Assembly: GCA_947039005.1 (NCBI GenBank)
Contig: CAMQXY010000027.1
Location: forward strand, 1 to 33,770
DNA: 33,770 nt
Direction: 5' to 3'
Source of the DNA: an uncultured Photobacterium sp.
GTDB lineage: Bacteria > Pseudomonadota > Gammaproteobacteria > Enterobacterales > Vibrionaceae
The notes under the pieces were generated by a model. That model was not told the DNA's origin, did no database searches, and saw only the letters and a list, made by a program, of their open reading frames with translations. Below, piece after piece: positions 25,405-33,344 of the stretch (positions are counted from its first letter, which is position 1; every line of letters begins with the position of its first letter). The position numbers and the translations under genes are program-made.

Positions 25405-28400
25405 TTATTCTGGCTTTATTTCTTTACTGTTTACCACCGCAGCTTGTAACACCAATGCGGCTAATTGATTAGCTTGTTGTGCCACTTCATCTTGCCATTG
25501 CGGCCACACACGCTTGATATAATCATCACTGCCTTCCCCTGCAAACAAGTAACCATCATTAAAACATTCCGCCATTTTCGTCAGTGCTTTTTGCTCAGTG
25601 TCTGCATCATCTTTCCAACTACCATCACGCCCAATATGGGCTTGTATGGCTGCCATTGCGGTTTTAGGGAAATACGCTAAGGGTTGATTTAAACCTTGGT
25701 AATACAGTTCAATCAGTTGCTGTAAATACGCCAGTGCTTGCTGAGGGTCAACACACTGTAATTCAAGATGCTTATCCGTTCCGATCACATGAGTCACCTG
25801 TAGATTGTCAGGCACCGATACCGCCAAACATAGATGGTCAAACCAAGCAGTTAAAAGATCTTGTGGACGAATTTTACCAGTCCGGTAACGTAATAACCCC
25901 GATTGATAACGTTTCTTCAACCAGCCTTGTAATAACACTTTATGATCAGCCACCATCACCGTGATCGTCACTTCTTGATCGGCTAATGGTGCATGAATTA
26001 ACGGCTCAATAAGATCAGTTAAATTCGCTACTGCTTGACGACTAGCAGCCAAATCAAGATCACCAAATGCCGCCACAGGTAAAGTACCCGCTGCCCGTTG
26101 TTCTGCGGCAAACTGATGATAAATAGCATCAGGATCATCATTGTTAAGCTTGGCTTCTAGCAATAATTCCAGCAATTGATCGCGAATCAGATAACTATCT
26201 AAGCCATTCAGTAAAAACGGCTCATCATCTTCTAATAACCCCATCGGCGGTTCAAAATAGACTTTCAAACGGCGATTAAAGAAGTACCGTACTGGCGAAC
26301 GCCAAAAACGCTGTAATTCAGCTAACTCTAGAACTAAAACCTGATCATCAGCCATCGGTTCAGCCACTAACGCATCAAGTTGAAATGGCGCACTTGCCTG
26401 CCCATCACGATTAGCCGCAGGTAGCCATTCAATCGCAAAACTGGCTTGCTTGCCAATAAATGCACTGGGGCTAAACGGCACTAATGGGTGATGTTGAATT
26501 AACTGTTGTTTAATCTTGTCAGCAGAAACATCCACCGCTAACGGTTGATCACCAACGCAGCAATAACCTTGCTGGCAATACTCCACCAGCTCACTGACTA
26601 ATACTGACGGCACTTTTTGTGCGTTATCTTGAATCGAACGACCAACATAGCTGATATATAATGTTTGTTGGGCAGATAACAACGCTTCTAAAAATAAATA
26701 ACGGTCATCATCTCGACGAGAACGATCGCCCGCCTTAGTGCGACCATTCATTAAATCAAACCCTTCAGGGGCAATATTGCGCGGATAAGCACCGTCATTC
26801 ATTCCCAATAAACACACCACTTTAAAAGGAATTGAACGCATGGGCATCAGAGTACAGAAATTCACTTGTCCGGCTAAGAAACGCTGGCTAACCCGCTCAC
26901 CAGAGAGTTTATCTTGCAGGTATTGAGTCAATACCGCAGGCGTGATCTGATCGTGATAACCCGCATCTTGTAACTGCTGGTGCAAACGCTGCAAGTTATC
27001 GCGAATCGATTTTAAAATTAACTCGCCTTCTAGCTCCACTGCAAAAAAATCATCCAGTAACTGATGTAATAATTCAGCCCATTGATTGACCGTTTGTGAT
27101 TGCGCCAATGCACTTCGATATTCAATTAAGCTATCAATAAATCCCGCTAATTGACCCGCTAATTCAGCGTCTAAACCTTGCACTTGTTCATAAGCTGAAA
27201 TTCCTGCAAATAGCCCCGTATCATGTGGCATCGCATAGCCAAGTAGCATTCGTTGAATACCAAATAGCCATGTATTTTGCAGTTGCTCCGGTAAATCAAA
27301 CTGACCTGCAGTATGTTGATCTAATCCCCAACGAATACCGACTTCTTCAATCCATTTTTTGATTTTTTCAAAGCTGGCACTATCAAAACCAAACTTATCC
27401 ATTACCGCAGGCACTTCTAACAACTCTAATAACTCAGATGCGTGGCAACGACTTTCAGGCAGAGTAAGTAAGCGTAAAAACGCCAATAGAATCGGATTTT
27501 CTTGCTCAGCCGTACGGTCAGAAATAGAGAAAGGAATATAACGATTACCAGGGGCATTACCAAACACCGCTTGAATGGCAGGGCTATAGGCATTGATATC
27601 AGCCACCATCACAATCACATCGCGCGGTTTTATATTCGAATCAGCTTCAAACATTGCCAGCAATTTATCATGCAATACTTCGACTTCACGCATCGGGCTA
27701 TGACAAGCATGAATGGTGACCGAATGATCATCACTAGCGATTGGAAATTTATGCTCACTCGAATCGAGTTGTGTATCATCTTGGCGATCTTGAAGGTTTA
27801 AAATATCAGCTTGAATGGCATGTAATAAGCTATCAGGTTCAATATCAACAAAGCCAGCATCGACTTCATTGACTTCCATTGCTGATAACAAATACATATT
27901 ATCACGGCCTAATTTACCCATTGATGCTAATAAACTATTACCGACAACATCATTGTGCATATCGTCATCATAGTTATTTTGATCGCTATCTTTAAGCACT
28001 GACAACAACGCATCAACATCATCGGTAGTATCGATATTTTGTAGCTGTACCCGCTGTCTCGCGGCTAAACGCGCTAAATGCTTACGATCACGAATATCGC
28101 CCCAGTAATATTTACATGGGTTAGTAAACATTAAATGGACATCAATATGTTCACCAATCGCGGCTAGCGCATCTAAATAACGTGGCGGTAATGAAGATAT
28201 ACCAAATACAAACAATCGCTGTGGCAATCCCGCAGCAAGCAAGGCTGCTTTACCTTCGTTACCGGAATAATTGTTTAACGTTTCAATAAAGTGATCATAC
28301 AAATTAGCACGATGATACGGTGATTGTTCTAAGGCTAAGGTTTGATCGTAAAGCGCTTGCCATAAGATCGGTTGCCACGGATGCTCATCATTAAGTTCGG

Positions 28401-28866
28401 TGACGGTTTCGCCCGCTTCCCATTGCTGGATCCACTCTGGGCGATACACTAAATATTGGTCAAAAATATCGGCAATTTTTTCAGATAATTGATAACACTT
28501 CAGCGAATCAGTGTCGTTATCTAAATAACGCTTTAGCGGTTCAAATTCAGGTTGATCAAATTGCTGCGGTAACACCTGCATTAATTTCCACGTCATCGCC
28601 TCTTTATTGAATGCACTTCGTTCGGGCACATCAGCCAAAACCTGAGTAAACATTTTCCAAATAAAGGTCGCGGGTAATGGAAAATCAATATTTGCCGCTA
28701 CCCCAAATGAAGTGGCTAATTCCATTTTTAACCATTGTGACATACCTGGGCTTTGTACCAGAATTTGTTCTTTTTCAAACGGATTCGCTAATGGCTGTAA
28801 GCGGATCAACTCCACTAATAAGGATTTAAGCAGATCAAGCTGATTTGAATGATAGACAGTGAACAC
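25405..28866 (-). CDS. recC: Exodeoxyribonuclease V gamma subunit RecC
   Basis: RecC is the scaffold subunit of RecBCD; its inactivated helicase-like and nuclease-like folds recognise Chi and guide the strands. The 1153-residue product (E. coli 1122) starts with the typical MFTVYHSNQLDLLKSLLVELI and QSPGMSQWLKMELA. It shows the helicase-like VMVADINAYSPAIQAVFG and LNGLDSYLIRDQLLELLLEAK in the C-terminal third. Translation begins at GTG with GGA 9 bases upstream. It is the first gene of recC-recB-recD. A LexA-type box covers the likely -35, so damage induction is plausible. No frameshift or truncation is seen. Confidence 0.97.
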   Translation of the reverse strand: MFTVYHSNQLDLLKSLLVELIRLQPLANPFEKEQILVQSPGMSQWLKMELATSFGVAANIDFPLPATFIWKMFTQVLADVPERSAFNKEAMTWKLMQVLPQQFDQPEFEPLKRYLDNDTDSLKCYQLSEKIADIFDQYLVYRPEWIQQWEAGETVTELNDEHPWQPILWQALYDQTLALEQSPYHRANLYDHFIETLNNYSGNEGKAALLAAGLPQRLFVFGISSLPPRYLDALAAIGEHIDVHLMFTNPCKYYWGDIRDRKHLARLAARQRVQLQNIDTTDDVDALLSVLKDSDQNNYDDDMHNDVVGNSLLASMGKLGRDNMYLLSAMEVNEVDAGFVDIEPDSLLHAIQADILNLQDRQDDTQLDSSEHKFPIASDDHSVTIHACHSPMREVEVLHDKLLAMFEADSNIKPRDVIVMVADINAYSPAIQAVFGNAPGNRYIPFSISDRTAEQENPILLAFLRLLTLPESRCHASELLELLEVPAVMDKFGFDSASFEKIKKWIEEVGIRWGLDQHTAGQFDLPEQLQNTWLFGIQRMLLGYAMPHDTGLFAGISAYEQVQGLDAELAGQLAGFIDSLIEYRSALAQSQTVNQWAELLHQLLDDFFAVELEGELILKSIRDNLQRLHQQLQDAGYHDQITPAVLTQYLQDKLSGERVSQRFLAGQVNFCTLMPMRSIPFKVVCLLGMNDGAYPRNIAPEGFDLMNGRTKAGDRSRRDDDRYLFLEALLSAQQTLYISYVGRSIQDNAQKVPSVLVSELVEYCQQGYCCVGDQPLAVDVSADKIKQQLIQHHPLVPFSPSAFIGKQASFAIEWLPAANRDGQASAPFQLDALVAEPMADDQVLVLELAELQRFWRSPVRYFFNRRLKVYFEPPMGLLEDDEPFLLNGLDSYLIRDQLLELLLEAKLNNDDPDAIYHQFAAEQRAAGTLPVAAFGDLDLAASRQAVANLTDLIEPLIHAPLADQEVTITVMVADHKVLLQGWLKKRYQSGLLRYRTGKIRPQDLLTAWFDHLCLAVSVPDNLQVTHVIGTDKHLELQCVDPQQALAYLQQLIELYYQGLNQPLAYFPKTAMAAIQAHIGRDGSWKDDADTEQKALTKMAECFNDGYLFAGEGSDDYIKRVWPQWQDEVAQQANQLAALVLQAAVVNSKEIKPE

Positions 28867-28900
28867 GCAGATATTCCACAGCAGAAAAATAGATAATTAA

Positions 28901-28929
28901 ATTGTCTACCATCGCCGAGACACTGTAAA
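28901..28929 (-). promoter_or_regulatory. Candidate recC promoter
   Basis: On the minus strand TTTACA (28924-28929) is followed after 17 bp by GACAAT (28901-28906), about 35 bp before the recC start codon. The LexA-type box at 28923-28938 covers the -35, as expected for a repressible promoter. Confidence 0.5.
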
Positions 28930-28938
28930 TAAATACAG
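28923..28938 (-). promoter_or_regulatory. LexA-type SOS box upstream of recC
   Basis: CTGTAAATAAATACAG is a perfect CTGT-N8-ACAG, the LexA operator consensus of gammaproteobacteria, with an AT-rich centre as preferred. It lies 57-72 bp upstream of the recC start codon and covers the candidate -35. The nearest plus-strand gene starts 335 bp away, so recC is the obvious target. Confidence 0.7.
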
Positions 28939-28997
28939 CTTAAAAACATCAATAAAGCGTCGCAATATATAGACAGCCACAAAAAATACCAGCCATG

Positions 28998-29026
28998 TTG
29001 ACAGGGCAACACACCGAACATTTATT
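28998..29026 (+). promoter_or_regulatory. Candidate promoter upstream of the LysR gene
   Basis: A perfect TTGACA at 28998-29003, 17 bp, then TTTATT at 29021-29026. It would start a leader of about 240 nt ending in the hairpin at 29229. A second possible promoter (TTGAAT, 16 bp, TAATAT) lies closer to the gene. The rest of this 400-bp gap shows no gene. Confidence 0.4.
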
Positions 29027-29228
29027 AGTACAACAACCCACTCGTGAAATTATTGCACTATCGCTATCAAATGTTTTGTGAACAAACTTCACTGCGTTGA
29101 AATAATCGACTTACTGGACGATAAAAAGCTAAATATCGAATTATTGTTTTGTTAGCAGCAGTATATTGCCCCACCACTGTTTGTCATAATTGAATATATT
29201 AAAAATAGTGTTAATATTAATTGAACAA

Positions 29229-29261
29229 GCAGGTGGGTAATCATTCACCTTGCGTTTTTTT
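29229..29261 (+). terminator. Terminator-like hairpin in the LysR leader
   Basis: GCAGGTG pairs with CACCTTGC with one bulged base across a 10-base loop, followed by G and seven T. It ends three bases before the ribosome binding site GAGG (29265-29268). It looks like an intrinsic terminator placed inside the 5' leader, so it could act as an attenuator or end a short upstream RNA. Confidence 0.5.
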
Positions 29262-29273
29262 AATGAGGCCATA

Positions 29274-30161
29274 ATGAATATTGCACTAAAGCAGCTCAAC
29301 GTTTTTGTTACGGTAGCGCAAGAAAAGACTATTACAGCTGCCGCAGGTAAATTATTTCTTTCAAAACCCGCTGTCAGTATGGCGCTATCGGAATTAGAAA
29401 AACAACTCGACCATAAATTATTTGATCGCAACAATAATCGCTTAATAATCAATGAACAAGGAAAAAGGTTATTACCTCTTGCTGATGAATTATTAGCCCG
29501 TTCAAATGCCATTGAAAATTTATTTGATCAAGCAGGGCCAATTACAGGAAAATTAAAGATAGGATCAAGTGATACTGTCGGTAATCAAGTCACCCCCTTT
29601 TTATTACGGGATTTTCGACTTGAAACCCAACACCGAGATCAATCATTATTTATCTCAAATACTGCCCAAATCTGTCATAAATTAGCTGAATTTGAATTGG
29701 ATGTCGGTTTGGTCGAAGGTAAAGTGCAACATTCAGATCTGGTTGTCCAACCATGGTTGTGCGATCAAATGGTGATTGCTTGTCATCCACAACATCCATT
29801 AACAAAAATTAAAAATTTACAATTGTCAGATCTCGAAAATTCAGAATGGGTATTAAGAGAGGCAGGATCAGGTACGCGGGAGTTTTTTCTTAATCGTATA
29901 TCACCACGATTAGATAAGTGGACCACCTCATTTGAGCTCAATACCACTGAGGCGATCATTAATTGTGTCAGTGCCGACTTGGGCATCACTTGCATGTCTA
30001 AACGAGCAATTGCACACGCGGTTGAAGAACAACGGGTAGCAATACTGACATTACCCCTTGATATGAACCGTCAGTATTGGCTACTGCATCACCAAGAAAA
30101 ATATCAAAGTCCATTATTAAAGCTATTTTTGACATTTTGCCAACAATGGCAATGTGATTAA
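29274..30161 (+). CDS. LysR-type transcriptional regulator, YeiE-like
   Basis: A 295-residue DNA-binding regulator with an N-terminal winged helix-turn-helix (ALKQLNVFVTVAQEKTITAAAGKLFLSKPAVSMALSELE, about 4-42) and a LysR effector domain. The phrase WVLREAGSGTREFF followed by LNTTEAIINCVSADLGITCMSKRAI resembles E. coli YeiE (293 residues), so it probably belongs to that group. The regulated genes cannot be told from context. A TTG 24 bases upstream could extend the frame, but GAGG lies five bases before this ATG. Its stop codon overlaps the stop of the convergent glycosylase gene. Confidence 0.88.
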   Translation: MNIALKQLNVFVTVAQEKTITAAAGKLFLSKPAVSMALSELEKQLDHKLFDRNNNRLIINEQGKRLLPLADELLARSNAIENLFDQAGPITGKLKIGSSDTVGNQVTPFLLRDFRLETQHRDQSLFISNTAQICHKLAEFELDVGLVEGKVQHSDLVVQPWLCDQMVIACHPQHPLTKIKNLQLSDLENSEWVLREAGSGTREFFLNRISPRLDKWTTSFELNTTEAIINCVSADLGITCMSKRAIAHAVEEQRVAILTLPLDMNRQYWLLHHQEKYQSPLLKLFLTFCQQWQCD

Positions 30162-30844
30162 ACGCGGTTATCCCCAACACTGAACGCAATAATTTGGCTG
30201 ATCTGAGTTAATGATCGGCCCGATTGTTGTTGCCAATCATTAAATGCATTCTGCGCTGCTCGTAATGACTTGAGAGTGTCACGACCACCATCAATAATAC
30301 CAGTATGGCGTAAATAAGCCTCAACATCTTGGGTAAATAAAAAGGTATCCTTACCTAGCCCACGTAAACTATAGGCACCCGTTTTACCGCCTAAACGGCA
30401 ACCGTGTTTTTTTAAATACAGCCACAAGCCAATAATATCTTGTTCCGGCCAGTCGGCTATCATCGCCGAAAATGAACCATATTCTAATGCTGCTCGATGG
30501 ATCATGTTGGCATTTTCAGGGATCGTCATGACCTTTTTTAAATCCCGAATAATAGTCGCATCTTGCGCTTTTCGCTCCCACATTTCGGTTGGCATTAAAC
30601 CCATTTTTTCAATATCAAACTCAAAAAATGCCGCCTCAAATGCCGACCATTTATTACGTACAACTTGCCATCGAATTCCACATTGAAACACTTTTTGAGT
30701 AAATTCAGCCAACCAACGATGATCAGGAATCAACCTTAATTGATCATTATTCAATGGCGTTGTTAGTAACTTATCTAAATTAGCTTCACCGCCCTTTCTT
30801 TCAGCAGCACGATGATATATATGGTTAAATTTTTCTCGAGTCAT
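30158..30844 (-). CDS. DNA-3-methyladenine glycosylase I family protein
   Basis: A 228-residue protein of the Tag family, which removes 3-methyladenine from alkylated DNA. Recognisable parts are DHRWLAEFTQKVFQCGIRWQVVRNKWSAFEAAFF, IIRDLKKVMTIPENANMI, and GLWLYLKKHGCRLGG near the C-terminus. It belongs to a divergent branch. The catalytic-site Glu in the LEGFQAGLSW segment of E. coli Tag is not conserved (here QKVFQCGIRW), and I do not see the N-terminal Cys/His zinc ligands. Activity is therefore unproven. An upstream ATG (30880) would place the start at the expected transcription start, so I chose the inner ATG. It shares a LexA box with divergent yebG. Confidence 0.8.
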   Translation of the reverse strand: MTREKFNHIYHRAAERKGGEANLDKLLTTPLNNDQLRLIPDHRWLAEFTQKVFQCGIRWQVVRNKWSAFEAAFFEFDIEKMGLMPTEMWERKAQDATIIRDLKKVMTIPENANMIHRAALEYGSFSAMIADWPEQDIIGLWLYLKKHGCRLGGKTGAYSLRGLGKDTFLFTQDVEAYLRHTGIIDGGRDTLKSLRAAQNAFNDWQQQSGRSLTQISQIIAFSVGDNRV

Positions 30845-30882
30845 CACATTCACACGCTTAGCACTAGACTCACTCACCATAC

Positions 30883-30902
30883 TACTGTATAAGCGTCCAG
30901 TA
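30883..30902. promoter_or_regulatory. LexA-type SOS box between the glycosylase gene and yebG
   Basis: TACTGTATAAGCGTCCAGTA matches the 20-bp LexA consensus in both outer arms (TACTGT and CAGTA), with one mismatch in the CTGT-N8-ACAG core (CCAG). YebG is a known LexA target in E. coli. The box lies 25 bp before the yebG start codon and 39 bp before the divergent glycosylase start, so it may control both. Confidence 0.85.
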
Positions 30903-30926
30903 AATAAATTTTAGGAGAGGATGACC

Positions 30927-31220
30927 ATGGCAGTTATCGTCAAATATGTAGTAGAGCGCAACGGGGAAGAAAAGATGACTTTTACCTCTAAATCCGAAGC
31001 CGACGCATATGACAAAATGCTTGATATGGCAGATGAGATGTTTGCTTTATTGAGTGAAAGTGATTTATTCGAAGACGAAGCGAAGCAAGAAGAACTATCG
31101 ATGTTCTTAGCACAAAATCGTGAAGAAGTCTTAGTTGCTCTAGGCGCTAAAAAAGCCCCAAAAGCAAAAGCTGTAAAATCTGACGTTGTTGCCGATGAGC
31201 AACAACAAGACGCCGCATAA
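30927..31220 (+). CDS. yebG: SOS-induced protein YebG
   Basis: YebG is a small DNA-damage-inducible protein of poorly known function, reported to bind DNA. The 97-residue product (E. coli 96) opens with AVIVKYVVERNGEEKMTFTSKSEADAYDKMLDMAD, near-identical to the family, and ends in a Lys/Ala-rich and then acidic tail. An ATG six bases earlier is too close to AGGAG; the ATG chosen has GAGG at 6 bases. A LexA box lies just upstream and an intrinsic terminator just downstream, so it is a single-gene SOS unit. Confidence 0.95.
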   Translation: MAVIVKYVVERNGEEKMTFTSKSEADAYDKMLDMADEMFALLSESDLFEDEAKQEELSMFLAQNREEVLVALGAKKAPKAKAVKSDVVADEQQQDAA

Positions 31221-31246
31221 TTTTGATATTATCCAGTTTGTCGTCG

Positions 31247-31273
31247 AAAACCTCCTAACGGGAGGTTTTTTTT
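31247..31273 (+). terminator. Intrinsic terminator after yebG
   Basis: A perfect 9-bp stem AAAACCTCC / GGAGGTTTT with a 5-base loop and a run of eight T, 27 bp after the stop codon. Confidence 0.93.
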
Positions 31274-31373
31274 ACCTTCTTTTTAACAACGCCCACCAAC
31301 GTACTCTTTGAGTCTTTATAATCCATCAATAAAACCCCATCATTTAGTTTTACAATCGCCATTTTTCGTTAAT

Positions 31374-31524
31374 AAACCATCATTTTGTGCTGATTATTGG
31401 TTCAGCTCTTCTATATTTTTATAACTGTCTTTATGATGGTTTTACTTCGCGGTAAATCACCAGCTAATACAAGATATAACAATCATCTTATGTTATTGGT
31501 AATCTAATTATTTTAATTACCGCG
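31374..31524 (+). repeat. Inverted repeats in the dapD leader region
   Basis: In the 338-bp yebG-dapD gap, after the terminator, AAACCATCAT (31374-31383) pairs with ATGATGGTTT (31433-31442). CGCGGTAA (31448-31455) pairs with TTACCGCG (31517-31524) and encloses ATAACA (31476-31481) / TGTTAT (31491-31496). The second structure ends 35 bp before the dapD start and could be part of its mRNA leader. It does not look like a known lysine riboswitch. No gene is seen in the gap. Confidence 0.5.
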
Positions 31525-31558
31525 CGTATTACTTTATTTAAATGGAGAACAGGTAACC

Positions 31559-32590
31559 ATGTCTAGCTTTTCACTTGCCCTAGGTACTGCCACTAAAAAC
31601 CGTGATGGAAAAATCATTGAAGCGTTTTTCCCAACCCCAACGCTACATCCATCAGAACAGTTAGTAAAAGACATTGCTGCTATTGTTAATTACCGTGGTG
31701 GTAACCAAGCTATTGACGTAACACCAGAACAATGTGCTGCGATTGCATCTGCATTTGAAGATGCAAATGATGAAGTAAGCGCACAGTTCGCAGCAAAAGC
31801 GACATTATCTTCACAGCCGCTCGTTATGGTTATGCTAAAAACAGATATCTCACCCGTATCCGTTGCTGAAGGTTTCTTAAAACTACAACTTATTTCTCAC
31901 CGTTTAGTGAAACCACACGGCCTAGTACTTGATGGTATTTTTGGTTTATTGCACAACATTGCATGGACAAACCAAGGTCCTATCGACTTACCAGAACTTG
32001 CTGAGCGCCAAATGGATGCGCGTCTTAATGGCGAAACCATTACCGTTGATTGCGTTGATAAGTTCCCTAAAATGGTCGATTACGTTGTACCAACAGGTGT
32101 GCGTATTGCTGATACCTCACGTGTCCGTTTAGGTGCTCATGTTGGTGAAGGCACAACTGTTATGCATGAAGGTTTCATTAACTTTAATGCGGGCACTACA
32201 GGCGTAAGTATGGTTGAAGGTCGTATTTCAGCGGGTGTAGTCGTGGGCAATGGCTCAGATATCGGCGGTGGTGCTTCTATCATGGGTACATTATCGGGTG
32301 GCGGTAAAGTTGTGGTATCAATCGGTGAAAATAGCCTTTTAGGTGCTAATGCGGGTCTAGGTTTCCCACTGGGTGATCGTTGTACTATCGAATCAGGTCT
32401 ATATGTTACTGCGGGTTCAAAAGTACAAATGCTAGATGCTGATGGTAAAGCGTTTGAAACAGCAAAAGCACGCGATCTTGCTGGCAAAGCTGATTTATTG
32501 TTCCGTCGTAATTCAATGACAGGACAAATTGAATGTTTAACCAATAAAACCGCCATTGAACTAAACAGCGAACTGCATAGCAACAACTAA
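31559..32590 (+). CDS. dapD: Tetrahydrodipicolinate N-succinyltransferase DapD
   Basis: DapD succinylates tetrahydrodipicolinate in the succinylase route to meso-diaminopimelate and lysine, supplying peptidoglycan. The 343-residue product is the long form found in vibrios and pseudomonads, rather than the 274-residue E. coli type. The N-terminal part (FSLALGTATKNRDGKIIEAFFP) leads to a middle domain and then a left-handed beta-helix of hexapeptide repeats, about 185-280 (RVRLGAHVGEGTTVMHEGFINFNAGT, VVVGNGSDIGGGASIMGTLSGGG). It is a single-gene unit with its own terminator at 32631. GGAGA lies 11 bases before the ATG, a somewhat long spacing. Confidence 0.96.
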   Translation: MSSFSLALGTATKNRDGKIIEAFFPTPTLHPSEQLVKDIAAIVNYRGGNQAIDVTPEQCAAIASAFEDANDEVSAQFAAKATLSSQPLVMVMLKTDISPVSVAEGFLKLQLISHRLVKPHGLVLDGIFGLLHNIAWTNQGPIDLPELAERQMDARLNGETITVDCVDKFPKMVDYVVPTGVRIADTSRVRLGAHVGEGTTVMHEGFINFNAGTTGVSMVEGRISAGVVVGNGSDIGGGASIMGTLSGGGKVVVSIGENSLLGANAGLGFPLGDRCTIESGLYVTAGSKVQMLDADGKAFETAKARDLAGKADLLFRRNSMTGQIECLTNKTAIELNSELHSNN

Positions 32591-32630
32591 TATTGAATTC
32601 CGATAATAAACATCAGGCTCAATAATCGCA

Positions 32631-32685
32631 AACGGCCGCTATGCTGCTAGATATAGATATAGCAAAAAACATAGCAGCCGTTTTT
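32631..32685 (+). terminator. Terminator after dapD
   Basis: AACGGCCGCTATG pairs with CATAGCAGCCGTT with one mismatch over 13 positions. The 26-base loop can fold further, and T residues follow. It sits between dapD and the convergent small membrane-protein gene. Confidence 0.75.
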
Positions 32686-32687
32686 AA

Positions 32688-33011
32688 TTATGATTCAGTC
32701 TCAGAAAGTGGCTTTTTCTTAATGATATAAATAAAGGGATTGGTAAATGAAAATTTACTCCCCTGAGTGGTTAAACGCTTATCTCGCATTGCCACTAACA
32801 CTTCTTTTTGTACTTTTACTAACGCAAAAAAACGTAACATCATAAAACCAATTAATATTGGTAAAAATACTGACCCCGCTTCATTTGATTGCAAAATAAA
32901 ACTGATCGCCATCCAACCCACAATCATCGCGACTAACAAATAAAATGATGCTGTTTTCAGTTCAATTCTAGTTTCTGAATCCGTTTCATTACGCTGGAAA
33001 AAAAATTTCAC
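32688..33011 (-). CDS. Small predicted membrane protein, function unknown
   Basis: A 107-residue protein I do not recognise. It has two hydrophobic segments (about 25-42, FYLLVAMIVGWMAISFIL, and 48-65, VFLPILIGFMMLRFFAL) flanked by charged termini, so it is probably an inner-membrane protein with both ends in the cytoplasm. Translation starts at GTG with AGGGAA about 7 bases upstream, which supports it as a real gene. It is convergent with dapD and divergent from the transporter gene at 33345. Nothing in the context shows its role. Confidence 0.65.
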   Translation of the reverse strand: MKFFFQRNETDSETRIELKTASFYLLVAMIVGWMAISFILQSNEAGSVFLPILIGFMMLRFFALVKVQKEVLVAMRDKRLTTQGSKFSFTNPFIYIIKKKPLSETES

Positions 33012-33344
33012 TGGTTATTCCCTAAAAATCATTCGTCGAATTTCATTTTTACATAATTTTTCCCGCAATAATATTGCCAAATCAGTCCATGCATAAATTC
33101 CAACAATAACCATTAAAATATTTAATTGTTACGATTAAATATTCAAATAAAAAGCATAACCCATAACTATGCGCAACAAGCATATATGAAATTTAAACAA
33201 TGTCTTTTATGAATTTAAATGCATTTATGTTAGTGCTACTTTTTATACAGTGAATTTATTAAAACAGCGCAAAACGTTCTGTTATTCATCCACAAAAACT
33301 AAAAATAAAATTTCAAACCTATTTAACGATTAAGTTGGTTAACA
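33012..33344. other. AT-rich divergent promoter region with ARG-box-like site
   Basis: A gap of 333 bp without a gene. TATGAATTTAAATGCATT at 33208-33225 fits the ArgR box consensus WNTGAATWWWWATTCANW at 17 of 18 positions. TATACA at 33244-33249 could be a -10 for the transporter gene, in which case the box would cover its -35. A partner ARG box with the usual 3-bp spacing is not seen; a weaker half-match begins near 33185. Confidence 0.45.

Noticed and set aside
28815..29021. Minus-strand open frame of 68 codons upstream of recC
   Set aside because: It overlaps the recC 5' end in another frame, crosses the recC promoter and LexA box, and has no ribosome binding site or recognisable sequence.
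29141..29512. Minus-strand open frame of 123 codons antisense to the LysR gene
   Set aside because: It is the complement of a clear LysR helix-turn-helix coding region, and its sequence has the low-complexity look of a shadow frame.
32137..32586. Minus-strand open frame of 149 codons antisense to dapD
   Set aside because: The proline- and serine-rich translation is what the reverse of the DapD hexapeptide repeats gives; dapD itself is certain.
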